From contig NW_004457711.1 in the NCBI RefSeq assembly GCF_000203815.1, positions 248,001-312,000 on the forward strand: 64,000 nt of DNA, in the 5' to 3' direction. The position numbers were made by a program, and so were the translations under genes. The notes beneath the pieces were generated by a model. That model was not told the DNA's origin. It was given only the letters and a program-made list of their open reading frames with translations, and did no database searches. Source of the DNA: Cavenderia fasciculata. Lineage: Eukaryota > Evosea > Eumycetozoa > Acytosteliales > Cavenderiaceae. This document shows positions 24,782 through 35,295 of the stretch, piece by piece (the first letter of the stretch is position 1; every line of letters begins with the position of its first letter).

Positions 24782-25732
24782 TTAAAACTTTTGATATAAA
24801 CTATTTTTATTCATTGATGGTTTTGGTTGTTGATAAAGAGTTGCTGGTGCACCAGTTGGAGTAGTTGGTGGAGGAGTATCGACAATGGGTTTAGTGGATA
24901 CAGCTCTTTCTTTCCAATTTGATTTTTTAAGGATGAGGGGACGATTGCCAACATACTTTCCATTCATCTCTTTATAGGCCTTGATATAATCTGCAGCACT
25001 GGTAAAGGCTACAAATCCAAACCCCTTTGTCTTTTGTGACTTTTTTTCTCTGATCACCTTTGCCTTTTCAAAAGAAGGGTAGCGTGCAAACGCCTGTCCC
25101 AACATTTCGTCAGTCACTTCGTTTCCAAGCTGACCAACAAACAATCTATAATCGTTAGAGTTCCATTCAGAGAGTGTTGCATCTTCCCAAGTATCATTTC
25201 CCAAACCCATTGTGTATTTTAGTTTTTTAGGTTCTTCCATTGTAACCATTGGCTTTTCACGCATAACTTGTGAAACGTATGAAGGTAATTTGACTTCGTT
25301 TGATTCTTGAAGTTTGGATATAGTTGATGCAGAGTATGTAACAGCCTTACTTGAAATGACTGATGCTGTTGTAGAAGTTGTAGAAGTAGTCGAAGGAGTA
25401 GCTGCTGGTTTCTTTTGTATAATTTTCTTTTTAAGTAATGAACTTGGTATCATTTTATTCGTAGTTGTAGAAGTAGTAGAAGAGGAAGATGAAGTAGATG
25501 AAGAAGGAGATGTTGTTGTAGTATCACCAGTTTTTAATTTACTATTTACATGAAGGATGGTGTTGTTTTGGTTGTGATTGTTGTTATCTTCACCATCAAA
25601 CTTTCTCTTTGATCCATGTTTATCTTCTGATGTTGATGATGATGCTTCAACAGCAGTTGTTGAAGTGGATGTTACATCATCTGACTGAAGTGCCGAATAG
25701 AACTCGTCTAGTTCATTAGTTTCACTTGACAT
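24782..25732 (-). CDS. rbm42: RBM42-like RNA-binding protein with C-terminal RRM
   Basis: A single exon of 316 residues. The N-terminal half is low complexity (Ser/Thr/Asn) with a short basic motif KHGSKRKFDG. Then comes MGLGNDTWEDATLSEWNSND, the sequence that leads into the RRM of RBM42 proteins. The RRM follows (residues about 200-280), with RNP2-like YRLFVGQLGNEV and RNP1-like TKGFGFVAFTS, and ends NRPLILKKSNWKER as in RBM42. RBM42 family members associate with hnRNP K or the spliceosomal U4/U6.U5 particle in other eukaryotes. A nuclear pre-mRNA role is inferred from family. Confidence 0.9.
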   Translation of the reverse strand: MSSETNELDEFYSALQSDDVTSTSTTAVEASSSTSEDKHGSKRKFDGEDNNNHNQNNTILHVNSKLKTGDTTTTSPSSSTSSSSSTTSTTTNKMIPSSLLKKKIIQKKPAATPSTTSTTSTTASVISSKAVTYSASTISKLQESNEVKLPSYVSQVMREKPMVTMEEPKKLKYTMGLGNDTWEDATLSEWNSNDYRLFVGQLGNEVTDEMLGQAFARYPSFEKAKVIREKKSQKTKGFGFVAFTSAADYIKAYKEMNGKYVGNRPLILKKSNWKERAVSTKPIVDTPPPTTPTGAPATLYQQPKPSMNKNSLYQKF

Positions 25733-26626
25733 TCAATTATATCTTGTATATGTAATGATAAATACCTATCTATTAATGTTGAAACAATAGTATACTCTTT
25801 CCCTCTGTTGTATTGACTGATATATATATATGTATATTTATAACAGTCTGTCTATCTATCTCTGAAGTATGAACAAAGAATAAGAATGAATGCCTGAACA
25901 ATCTTTGTTTTTATTTATTTTTATTTTTTTCGACTGTTGAACTTTGGATTGTGTCAAAAGGAAACGAAAGTCCATTTTCATTCATTATCTCGTCCTCGAG
26001 TGTAAGTTTATACCTATACATTATATCCTTCTATTCTATATATCCTACTCTATATTCCGCATCTTATTAAAACCTCACGATGATTCAATGATCATGATGT
26101 GTTAGCAGATGCAACATCAATCTTTTTATAAAGGGTGAATGTTACAAGCTAAGCGACTCGTTTTGAGTTTCTTTTCCAATAGTTTCTTAATGTTTCCATC
26201 ATTTTGATACTATAGTTAATATTCATACAATTCTTTTCATACATATATATATACATATTCCTTTAATATCTTATCTAAAACATCACCTGTCTCATTAATC
26301 ACAATTACTAATCCTTGTTTTTTTTTTTAAATCATTTACAGATAACAATATTGGAACTCCTTACTCTCTCTTTTGATCATGATTAAATTAACATCAATAA
26401 ATAGACTATTTATTATTACTTTAATGTTTCTAATGTTACTACCAAACTCATATTCTTTTGGTCGACTTTATTTAAAATAATTATCTTTGAATTTCGTTTG
26501 TTTTATCATTCTTGATAATCACCAAACCCCAAATGTTCAATTTAATCAATTAAATCATTTATTGTAATTTATCTCATCATTGTAAATAGTTGTTATTATA
26601 TTTATATATCTGTTCATTATGAAAAT
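25733..26626. other. Divergent intergenic region
   Basis: A 0.9-kb AT-rich region between the minus-strand RBM42 gene and plus-strand GPHR. It includes the short ORF 26379-26480 listed separately, T runs at about 26320-26330 and ATAT runs near 25821-25840. Confidence 0.5.
26379..26480 (+). CDS. Possible small secreted peptide, 33 residues
   Basis: An ATG-to-TAA frame reading MIKLTSINRLFIITLMFLML, then LPNSYSFGRLYLK. The first about 26 residues form a textbook signal peptide: basic N-region, a hydrophobic core of Ile/Leu/Met/Phe, and a small-residue cleavage zone near NSYS. Only a short hydrophilic tail remains. Either this is a short secreted peptide, or it is the first exon of something longer, or chance. 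No splice donor suits an extension well. It lies only 147 bases before the GPHR start, so it could also act as an upstream ORF in that transcript. Confidence 0.3.
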   Translation: MIKLTSINRLFIITLMFLMLLPNSYSFGRLYLK

Positions 26627-28254
26627 ATGAACATCACAAGTAATAGTCAAGAAACATTATTTCAATTAATCAAGAGTCATAGTTTAGTGACTACATTTGT
26701 TAGCTATGCCTATAATACATCGGTATTCTCCCTATCGTTTATAGGGCTCTTTGCATTTGGTTGGATTTACTTTCTCAAGATACTCTTTAAAGACTATGAA
26801 GTAAAGAATCTAACCGTTCAGCTATCCTTTTCAACCATGTTTGCTCTATCCTGTACAATGTTTGAACTCATCATCTTTGAAATTATGGATATTATGGATA
26901 GAGAGTATGTAATCAATCAATGATTATTTGTAGACTACTACATATTATACTCATGACACTAACAACCCTTTGTCATTCCTTTTTTATAGTTGGAGATATA
27001 TGTGTTGGAAGTTTGATTTATTTGTAATGTTGGTTGATTTGATTATAATATTACCTTATTATCAATTCTATTTATACTTTTCTTCAAAAGGTATAAAAAA
27101 AAAGATATAACAATAGAAAACAAAGGTAGTGTAAACTATTCATTCTTCTAACATTTCTTTTTCTTTATTTTCTAGGGTTTGGAAGAACAAGGAATTATAT
27201 ATCAAGTTTAATATGTCTTGGATTTTATTTATTAATATTTTGGTGGCTTGGTAATCCATTCCCAATCTTGAAAGAGTATAGAGGAATAGTTAGTTTTGAG
27301 ATGGGTGTTGGTCGCATTGGTATTGTGGGTGTCACAGTCATGGCACTGTTGTCTGGGTATGGTGCTGTCAATGTGCCATACATGTATATAGCGTATTTCC
27401 TCAGACCTGTCAAAGACTCGATGATCGTGCAGATGGAGCGTCAACTGATGCACGCCACTGAAAAGATTTTCAACAAGAAGCGACGTATTATATTGGCGAG
27501 AAGCGAACTCGCCAAAAAGAGGCAATACCCCAACGCAGACGAACCCACACGTCTATCATTTCTGAGTCGCGCATTGTCGTTGGTGCGACGTTCGCCCTCC
27601 AACACGGTACAGGAAGACGTCCGAGCACTGGAACGCGAGACAACCACGCTAGAGGAACTCAGCAGAGACTTGTTTTCACAACTACACGACCTCAAGATGG
27701 AAAAGGAGCGTATCGTATTCTCACAGACACGTCTAGGAAAGTTTTACAATTGGTTGGGATATTTTTTCTCTGGCTATTGTATCTACAAGGTTATAATGAG
27801 TACAATCAACATTTTGTATGACCGAAAGATTGGTATGGACCCCGTCAGCAGAGGGTTGGATATTGCACTGCGTTATTTACACATTGAAGTCGATGTTCCA
27901 TTTTGGTCACAACACATTTCCTTTTTGCTGATTGGTCTGATGACGGCCACTTCAGTAAGAGGTTTCCTCAATATGTTGATGAAGGTGTTTCACGAGTACT
28001 CGAGCAGTATCACATCCAACAATGTCGTACTTGTGCTTGCCCAAATCATGGGTATGTACTTTATCTCGTCGGTGCTGCTCATGCGTACCTCGTTGCCCGA
28101 AGAGTACCGAGTCATCATCTCTGAGATTCTTGGCGATATCGAATTCAACTTTTATCATCGATGGTTTGATTTCCTCTTTTTGGCGTCATCCTCTATCACT
28201 GTACCTGTATTAATTTACTCTGCCAAATCTGCTCATCATTTATCTGATGAATAA
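26627..28254 (+). CDS. gpr89: Golgi pH regulator / GPR89 (GPHR)
   Basis: Exons 26627-26904, 26990-27090 and 27176-28254 give 485 residues. GPHR is a multi-pass anion channel of Golgi and ER membranes that supports luminal acidification. The family signature FALSCTMFELIIFEI is in exon 1, after LFKDYEVKNLTVQ. Exon 3 carries WWLGNPFPIL, VGRIGIVGVTVMALLSGYGAVNVPY and the long cytosolic coiled-coil loop (MERQLMHATEKIFNKKRRI to LHDLKMEKERI). The C-terminal helices contain SFLLIGLMTATSVRGFL. Its length is near the animal protein (455) and D. discoideum GPHR. Introns are small and standard. Confidence 0.95.
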
Positions 28255-28641
28255 TAAATGTAATTGAAAATAAAGTGTACTAAATCGAATGGATGCATAT
28301 GTTTGTTTTTCCAATGAAAGGGTTGGCTCGGCAACCAGATATATTGTTTTTGGCTTTCTACTTTTCGTAATCAGAATCGCGATATCTTTCAGTAGGAGGA
28401 GCAATTTTTCAAATTTTGAAAATTGCATCGCCGAGGGAGGTGTATTGAACACCCCTTCACACAGTGTGTTAATCAAAACAACAGTGAGAGTGATCTCAGT
28501 GTTGTAGTTATAAGTAAAAGTACAAGTAAATCATTTATGTTTTGATCAGTAGTTGTAGTAGTAGAAGGAAACAGCATTTAGTTAAAAGAAGTTTATATTT
28601 AGTAAAAGTAGTATAAGAAGCAATATAGATAATTATCTACC
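28255..28641. other. Intergenic region with a run of inverted repeats
   Basis: Four short hairpin-forming sequences occur in about 150 bases: GGTTG/CAACC around 28321-28337, an extended near-palindrome GCAATTTTTCAAA/TTTTGAAAATTGC at about 28400-28425, GGTGT/ACACC at about 28438-28454, and CACAC/GTGTG at about 28458-28468. Base content is less AT-biased than normal spacer. It may be a structured untranslated RNA or chance. Confidence 0.3.
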
Positions 28642-29617
28642 ATGGTAAGACTATCAAAAAGAATATTGATATGGATTGCTATGTTCATTTGCTTGTTTAG
28701 TGCTCTACTTAGTATATTCTTCTTTGTTCAAGTTTGGTTACCTGCTGTATGTAGTATACTATACTATACAATCAAAAGTAGTAGATATAATATTAATCAA
28801 AAAGATTACTTACTTTTTAGAAACGAGAGGTAGATGCATATATAGAAACTAATTGTTTCATTGGGAATATTACAGTGTTTGCACAACAGACCAATCAATC
28901 ATGTCATGTTTCAAACTCTAATCTATGGTGGTTCCCCAAGTTTGCATCACTCTTTGAGGAAAAGGTTATCGATAAAGGGTCGGACCCTGATTCATCAGAC
29001 GATTGGAATGATCCTGGCGAATCGGGAATATGTTATATTGGTATATTGGATGTAACTTATACCGTCTCTGATTATGACACTGATTCCAATACAACCGATA
29101 GCAACGATCAGTTACAATCACAAATCACTGGATTATGGAGTGCAAATCCTTTATGGATACAAGGTTATCTTTCAGTTTTTAAAGTATGAATCAAGTCAAA
29201 GAGAAGAAGAAACAAGAAGAAGTTAATCGATTTCCCTTTTTTTTTTTTTAGATAAATCAAACTATAAAATGTTATTATCACGATGAAGTACCAGTTAATG
29301 TATTACCATTTGGACCTATTCTTCAAGATGTTGGATGGATTATTGGAGTTGTTTTCTCCTCTCTCTGTGGTGCATCAGTGTTGTCGATCATTGTACTTTC
29401 AATCATCAAGATGAGGTCAAAGGATCCAAACAACAATCTTGTACCAAACACTGAAAAGAAAGCTCTCTTATCAGGCGACTATTATAAATACGAAGATGAA
29501 ATACCACCATCAAATAATATTTCTATAAGTCGTAGTGATAGCAGTAGTAGTAGTATTAGTACCAGTAGTAATAATAGTAATAGTAATAGTAGTAACAACA
29601 ATGCAATTATTTTGTAA
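28642..29617 (+). CDS. Two-pass membrane protein with Cys-containing ectodomain, unknown family
   Basis: Three phase-0 exons, 28642-28746, 28821-29183 and 29252-29617, give 277 residues. Transmembrane helix 1 (residues about 8-32, ILIWIAMFICLFSALLSIFF) starts almost at the N-terminus. About 150 residues of ectodomain follow, with several Cys (NCFIGNI, SCHVSNS, GICYIG, IKCYYHD) and N-glycosylation sequons. Helix 2 is about residues 185-207 (GWIIGVVFSSLCGASVLSII), before a Ser/Asn-rich cytosolic tail. The topology (short N-tail, large disulfide loop, C-tail) is that of beta-subunit-like or CD36/tipE-like accessory proteins. I recognise no sequence motif and assign no function. Confidence 0.8.
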
Positions 29618-30145
29618 ATTTTAAAAAATATTAATAATAATAATAGATAGATACATACATATCATTCCATTTATTTAAACAAACAATCAAACAAACAACA
29701 AATAATAACAAACAAATAATAACAAATTAACAAATAATAATAAGTCATCAATTCCATTTTATTATGTAAATTTAGTGGAGTTGATGACAAATGACACCAC
29801 ATATTTAAAATACCTATTAAAATAATAATAAAATCAAAGTTATTTTCATTAGGATTAGAGTTTAAACTTATATTTTTATTAAAATTTATTTTTGTTCTCT
29901 GTTTTTCAAGGCATGAAAATCCCCACTCACTGTGGATGGTGAAAAAAAAAAAATTAAAAAAAACAAAAGTTTTAATATAATATATACTACTTTTTAGGTA
30001 TCATTCATTGTTGTACATACACATATTTACATTTATAATACAAAAGATCATCAACAAACGACGAATTTACATCTATAGTTAAAAGAAGAAGAAGAAGAAG
30101 AAGAAGAAGAAAAGGAAGATCGATTAATAACAATCAAAGACGATC
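29618..30145. other. Intergenic spacer
   Basis: A 528-base AT-rich spacer. It holds an AACAAATAATA repeat zone at about 29690-29745 and a (GAA)n run at about 30085-30112 just upstream of the next start. No gene is seen. Confidence 0.5.
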
Positions 30146-31438
30146 ATGAGTTTTAATAATAATAATCATAATGATGGTAATCCATTCTATTCAGATGTAC
30201 CTCAACAATCACCACCTCCAAATCAACAACAACAACAGCCACCACAACATTCACCACAACAACCAACATATAATCAACCACAAGCCATCTTTACCAATAC
30301 CAATGTAAACTTTGATGACTATAGTAGTCAGGTTCCAAAACAACAACCATCTTATCAACCAAATCTTCAATTCCAAAGCTTTGCACCACAAACATCAGGA
30401 GGAGGAAGCTCAAGCAACAACAACTCTATCAATAATAACAATACTCAAAACAAGATTGGAGGAGGTAATCATGTTCCTGAATCTGACTTTTCTGAACATG
30501 CTTCACTCAACAACAATACAGATCAAAGTGGTGGAAGTGCACAAGATAAAAAGTATAGCTTTTGGCAAGTACCATACTATCGTTTTCTCTTTAACGTCGA
30601 TACCGTTGAAGTAGGTCAACGTCTTCTTCGTTCAATGATGCCAATCAAGTTTTCATTCTTTAATCTTATAAAAGAAAATCCAGATTTGTAATGTATCACA
30701 TATAAATAGTCATCATGATGATCAACTCTATATTTTAATGAATACTAATTGTTTTTGTTTAATTAATTATATTAGATACGGACCAGTTTGGGTATCAACA
30801 TCATTAGTATTTATTATTGCCATTTCAGCCAATCTCAATGAATATTTCCAAACTGATCATACTTGTATGTTCTTTTCAAACAAGAATACAATATTCTCTC
30901 TCTCTCTCTCTCTCTCAAAACATTTACTAATCTTTCCTTTATTTATTTAGTATGGAAAGCTGATATTCAAAAAGTAGTTTATAGTGCAATTGCAATCTAT
31001 GGTTATTCATTTGTCGTTCCATTTATTTTATGGGCAGTCTTTAAATGGATGAAACTTGGTTTGAGACTTATCGATATGGCTTGTATTTATGGTTATTCAT
31101 TATTTATCTTTGTTCCAATCTCTGTTTTATGTGTCATTCCAATTGGTATTGTTCAATGGGTGATTGTTGGATTTGGTGCGCTCGTCAGTGGTGCATTCCT
31201 CGTCACCAACATCTTTACGCCACTCAAAGAGGATTTTACCAAGCGTGGCATTATTATTTGTGCCATCATTGGTGCTCTCCATCTTGGTCTTGCCTTGTTC
31301 CTCAGATTATATTTCTTTGCCAACTATACAAACGATCTTGTCGGTTCGTCGTCAGACGCTGGTAGCTCTTCTGCAGCTCCAACACCAACTCCAACTCAAA
31401 CTCCTACTCTAGCTCCAAATACAACAACGACTGCCTAA
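30146..31438 (+). CDS. yipf1: YIPF1/YIPF2-type Yip1-domain membrane protein
   Basis: Exons 30146-30687, 30776-30864 and 30951-31438 give 372 residues. The cytosolic N-terminus is Gln/Pro/Asn-rich. The Yip1 domain begins at SFWQVPYYRFLFNVDT, the hallmark of the YIPF1/2 subgroup, with VGQRLLRSM and LYGPVWVSTSLVF across the first intron. Five hydrophobic helices follow. The loop between helices has WKADIQKVVYSAIAIYGY, and the C-terminus is a Thr/Pro-rich tail. Yip1-family proteins bind Rab GTPases and act at the Golgi/ER. Length and topology agree with the family. Confidence 0.93.
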
Positions 31439-31705
31439 AATTTATATATACTTTTAAATATTAATAATAATAATAATAATAAATAACAAACCCCCCAAAA
31501 CAAATATTTAATTTAATTTTTCTTTTTCAAAAAGTATAACAGACAATAATACCAAGGTATCTAAATCAATTTAATTTTTATTTAATTTAGATAATAATAG
31601 TACACTAGAATTTGTGGTTTCAATATTAGATTATATTACAAAAAGTGATTTTATTTAAAAATAAAAATAAATAAATATTAAAAATAAAGTATTTAATATT
31701 TGTAT
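31439..31705. other. Convergent 3' spacer
   Basis: AT-rich untranslated sequence between the YIPF1 and lysozyme stop codons, with AATAAA signals on both strands. Nothing else is seen. Confidence 0.5.
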
Positions 31706-32423
31706 TTAATAAACATTCAAATCAATTCCAACGCCACATTGTGATTGATCACCTTGGTATTGTTTCATGGCAGGTTTGGACCATCCACCGAATGATCTAA
31801 AGTCAGAGAAGGAGGGACTGTTGTCATAGTGAGCATACCACAATGGGTAAGCAGAACCACCACTCCATGAACCCATAATTGGATTCCATTGGGAGGAAGA
31901 GGTGTATACACCAACACGGACACCAGCTTGTCTAGCACCATCGAGCATCGAGTTGAAGAAAGCACGGTTGGTTCCTTGATTGGAACTCCAGTATTGTGGA
32001 CCCTCAATATCTAACCAAAGCATACCAACACTCTTTCCACCATAGGCTCTAACTGTATTGATGACTTGAGAAGCTCCATTGCCACATGATGGACATGGGA
32101 AAATGTATGCATCAACGTGGGCCATACCAGCACCCCAAGCATTTTGAACATTTGAGGCACAGTTAGGATCTGGAGATCCACTTGAACGTCCGCACTAAAA
32201 TGATTAAAAAAAGAAAAGATAATGTTAACAACATGTATTCATTCCACTCTAATACTATCTTTCAACATACTCTAACAATTGCAAAATCAAATCCATTGTT
32301 TTTTAAACATTTGAAAGCTGATGAAGAGATGGATTGTGAAACGTCAACACCTTTTGTTGCAAGGGAGACATTTGCCAACAACAAAAAGGAGACAATAAAA
32401 AATATTAGAGCATGAAATTTCAT
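31706..32423 (-). CDS. GH25 family lysozyme, secreted
   Basis: Exons 32423-32271 and 32194-31706 join in phase to 213 residues. GH25 enzymes hydrolyse the beta-1,4 bond in bacterial peptidoglycan. A signal peptide (FHALIFFIVSFLLLANVSLA) precedes the mature start KGVDVSQSIS, where the Asp of GVDVSQ is the family's conserved residue. The catalytic strand is MLWLDIEGPQYW (Asp and Glu). Further blocks are GVRVGVYTSSSQW, YPLWYAHYD and a C-terminal MKQYQGDQ..GVGIDLN. Several Cys suggest disulfides. It fits an amoebal phagosomal or secreted enzyme for digesting bacterial prey, similar in outline to Entamoeba and nematode GH25 lysozymes. Confidence 0.93.
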
Positions 32424-32896
32424 TTTAAATAAATAAATATATATAAAGAGGAAGAGTAGGATAGGAAAAGAATAAATTATATAGTTGGTGTTTTCAATTT
32501 CGGCTCACATTTATATGTTCGTGGATCACACCCAGCACCTACAAATTTTTCAACCAGAGTTTTAAAACTCTCATTTATTTGTTTTTGAAAACTCAAATTG
32601 TAAACGAAACTGCAAACCAGGTTCTAAAAACAAAAAAACTAAACACCCTAGAAATCTCTCTTTCTTTCTGTTTGTCTATTCTTATTCGGGGGTATACCTG
32701 TTTATGTTCCAACGGAGACGGGGAACTCTGTTTTATTTTTGATTATAATATTTTAATTTACATAAATAAATAAAATTAATTTGGTTAGCATAGCAGAGTG
32801 TCTTTCATCTCTATTTGAACATGATGGTGGTGAAAGTTAACTCTTATTAAATTACTATCAATACAATTATTTTTATTATTTATTTATTTATTTATA
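32424..32896. other. Intergenic spacer
   Basis: A 473-base spacer between the lysozyme start and the next minus-strand gene's stop. It includes the lysozyme promoter. A less AT-rich patch at about 32500-32545 and T/A repeats (TATTTATTTATT) near 32878-32892 are visible. No gene is seen. Confidence 0.45.
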
Positions 32897-33343
32897 TTAT
32901 TTATTATTATTTTTAGACATATCTGTCCTTAGACATGAAACACTACAATAAGGGAAAGGGACATTATTGGGAATATAAAAGGGGCAATTCTTACAAGTCT
33001 TTGGTAAAAGATCTCTAAAACTATATGAATGTGGTGACATTGGTACTTGAACTTCTGTTTGATTGGATGGTCCATTAAAACTTAGATGAGATAAATTATC
33101 TTCGATTATACTATCCACATCAAATGTAAATGAATCCATTAGATAGGATGTACCATTATATTCTGTTAACATATCATAAAACCTTGAAATTAAATGTTGG
33201 AAAATCAGTTTGAATCAATGAAATTAAAATTCATATACATACTGGTCTGGTTCGTTATCTGTTATCACTGAAAGTGATTCAACTGTTGGTTTGCTACTCA
33301 CATATGAACATAGAAAATCTTCATTTATAAAATTATCTGTCAT
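32897..33343 (-). CDS. Small protein with C-terminal Cys cluster, unknown
   Basis: Exons 33343-33243 and 33182-32897 join in phase to 128 residues. The N-terminal part is acidic and polar (MTDNFINEDFLCSYVSS). The C-terminus carries CKNCPFYIPN and then YCSVSCLR, a CX2C...CX3C set that could bind one zinc or form a knuckle. The middle contains MSPHSYSFRDLLP. I do not recognise the family; similar short C-terminal Cys boxes occur in many uncharacterised dictyostelid proteins. The gene lies next to the duplicated-protease region and its promoter abuts the repeated element described there. Confidence 0.65.
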
Positions 33344-33439
33344 TGTCACTCTATCTAATTTGTTCAAAATTTAAAAATAAATGGAAAAGGTATCAATTAA
33401 ACAGAATGATTGTACATGTTGCTATGTTTATTATCCACT

Positions 33440-33700
33440 CTAAGATAATTATTACCCCATCATCACAAAAGTGGTAAAATCTTTTTAAGGGGCACAAGAT
33501 CCACTTGAGATTATGCATGTCGCTACGAACTGTGGGGATGACCTTTAATTAATTTCTTTCTACACATCACGATGATACAATTTGAGGTTGCTATTATTAT
33601 AATATTTGTTGTTGGGGTTGGGCAAAGATGGGAGATTCCTTTCCTTTTTTATTGTTTGGTGATGTAATCTGTCTGCTCGATTAAACACTGTTGATTCGGT
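33440..33700. repeat. Duplicated intergenic element, copy A
   Basis: This stretch matches 36690-36885 in the same orientation. The best blocks are an identical 18-mer TGAGATTATGCATGTCGC (33506-33523 against 36730-36747) and an identical 15-mer GGGTTGGGCAAAGAT (33615-33629 against 36807-36821). Weaker similarity occurs on both sides: ATCACAAA before ATCTTTTTA, then ATCTGTCTG and GATTCGG after. Each copy lies downstream of one of the two paralogous protease genes. Confidence 0.7.
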
Positions 33701-33923
33701 TTGTTATTTTGAATTTGTTAGATTTAGATTGTCTAAAATCAATAATAATAATATCTCAAAGATATTTCATTGGTATCTCATTGAACTCAATACTCAATCC
33801 TGGGTAGATCAAATATTTAAAGTATTTTTGGATAAAATTAGTACTAACGACTAAACTCCTCTCGGTCAAACCACACGATACAAATTGATCTTAAATTTAA
33901 TGTATGTTCTCGAACCAATCTTG

Positions 33924-34047
33924 TACTGATTTCTTTTTAATCGATTCTATCTTTAATATTAATAATAAAATTTATTGTATATTAAGTTCTTTAAAGATTA
34001 GAGGGTCTTAAAATACTACTGATTTCTTTTTAATCGATTCTATCTTT
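33924..34047. repeat. 31-bp direct repeat pair
   Basis: Positions 33924-33954 and 34017-34047 are identical (TACTGATTTCTTTTTAATCG, continuing through ATTCTATCTTT). They frame the left arm of the large inverted repeat. Confidence 0.9.
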
Positions 34048-34158
34048 GCCCATCCCATCTTTCTAATAATCAACAACACTATTTATTAACAAAATAAAAA
34101 AAATGTTGTAGTATTTTAAGACCCTCTAATCTTTAAAGAACTTAATATACAATAAATT
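33969..34158. repeat. Perfect 51-bp inverted repeat (long hairpin)
   Basis: 33969-34019 is the exact reverse complement of 34108-34158, with an 88-base loop. The right arm contains the stop codon and last codons of the minus-strand SAM-protease gene. A transcript through it would fold into a long, fully paired stem. Confidence 0.92.
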
Positions 34159-35295
34159 GTATCGAGTATTTACTGATTTTGGGCCAAATCGGTTCCAAAG
34201 GAGGAATTGATTGCTTCAATGTATTATTTACAAAAGGAACAAAATGGTGGTATGATTCACAGTGGATATCTCTAGGATTGAACTCTGACCACCCTTTGAT
34301 AACTCCACATAGTTTGCCGGTGGTAGTCATTACACCAGCCCCATGGTATTCTATGTCTGAGGATGAGTCAACACCAATTATTCCACAGTTCCAATACGAG
34401 ATATATCCCCTCTTTATACATTGGATGGGAGGTGGAATAGTAGGGAGACCCGGATCCATAATATTGGTTCCCAAAAGCACATAATGGGAGAAACTACGTA
34501 TCAACACATCCTGGGTTTCACAAACCTCCCCCAACAATGGAGTTGGCAAAATTGAGAGATCAGGGACATCATTGTCAATGATTTCCAATAATGCCAAGTC
34601 GTGATCGTTGGAGTGACCCAAAAATCGGGCCATTGCCCATCTTGTGGTTGGGTAGTTAAGGCCAATGTACAAAGACCCTGGCTGTGTGTCTCTTTTAAAA
34701 AGATTGAAAGATGTTTTGCTTTCCAGGTGAGACACAGGCATAGCAACATGTTTGGCTGTGATGACATATCTCTTTCCAATTAGAATACCAGTACCATATC
34801 CATACACACGTTTTTGGGTTGTCATCTTGATAAATACTGTTCTCTTTTTCAAGTCTTGTTCTAAAGCTGAAAGAAGATAGAGTTTGGAATTAATGAAACT
34901 ACTTCTTAGATGAAGTTTGTTTGTTAACAAGATGTGGGAATATGTACCTGGTTTGGTAAGATTCATAATGTGTTTGGCTAGATTGAGAGCTGTGGCATCT
35001 GAGAAATTGTAGGGTTTCTCAATCAGTTGTTCTCTGTTCAGAGTGGGAAGGTCTCTCCCCTTGGTCATGAGAGAGTGCAATTCCTTGGCAAAATCATTGC
35101 CATTTTCTAGTTTCATTGCCCAGTTGCACACATCTTCTGCTTCCCATTTTTCCCATGAAATATGGGCTTGGTTTAGATCTGTTTTAATACCTAAAATAAA
35201 TTAATGTAGTAAAGGACCAAATATTAACATTGAATCCTTTTAATGTGAACATATTATATCTGAAAATGCTTACTTTGATCGTCCCTAATATCCAT
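34142..35295 (-). CDS. SAM-domain protein with trypsin-fold protease domain lacking the catalytic Ser
   Basis: Exons 35295-35274, 35190-34948 and 34866-34142 give 329 residues. Residues about 18-85 look like a SAM domain: ISWEKWEAEDVCNWAMKL, then FAKELHSLM, LPTLNREQLIE and a final helix ALNLAKHIMNL. The rest is a trypsin-fold domain, GYGTGILIGKRYVITAKHVA (His) and SNDHDLALLEI (Asp). Where the paralogue at 35763-36567 has GYSGTGV, this one has EYHGAGV (H263), so the nucleophile appears lost. Intron 34867-34947 is 81 bases long without a stop, so retention would still give a full protein. The C-terminus (KISKYSIQFIVY) departs from the paralogue and is partly encoded by the inverted-repeat arm. 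It is possibly a pseudoprotease used as a binding module. Confidence 0.8.

Noticed and set aside
26101-26160. Possible tRNA-like or structural RNA patch
   Set aside because: No A-box/B-box pair and no cloverleaf; a scan of the whole window for GGTTCGANTCC-type boxes gave nothing convincing.
33924-34158. Hairpin locus as a standard MITE
   Set aside because: No short target-site duplication next to the arm ends, one arm lies inside coding sequence, and no second copy exists in the window.
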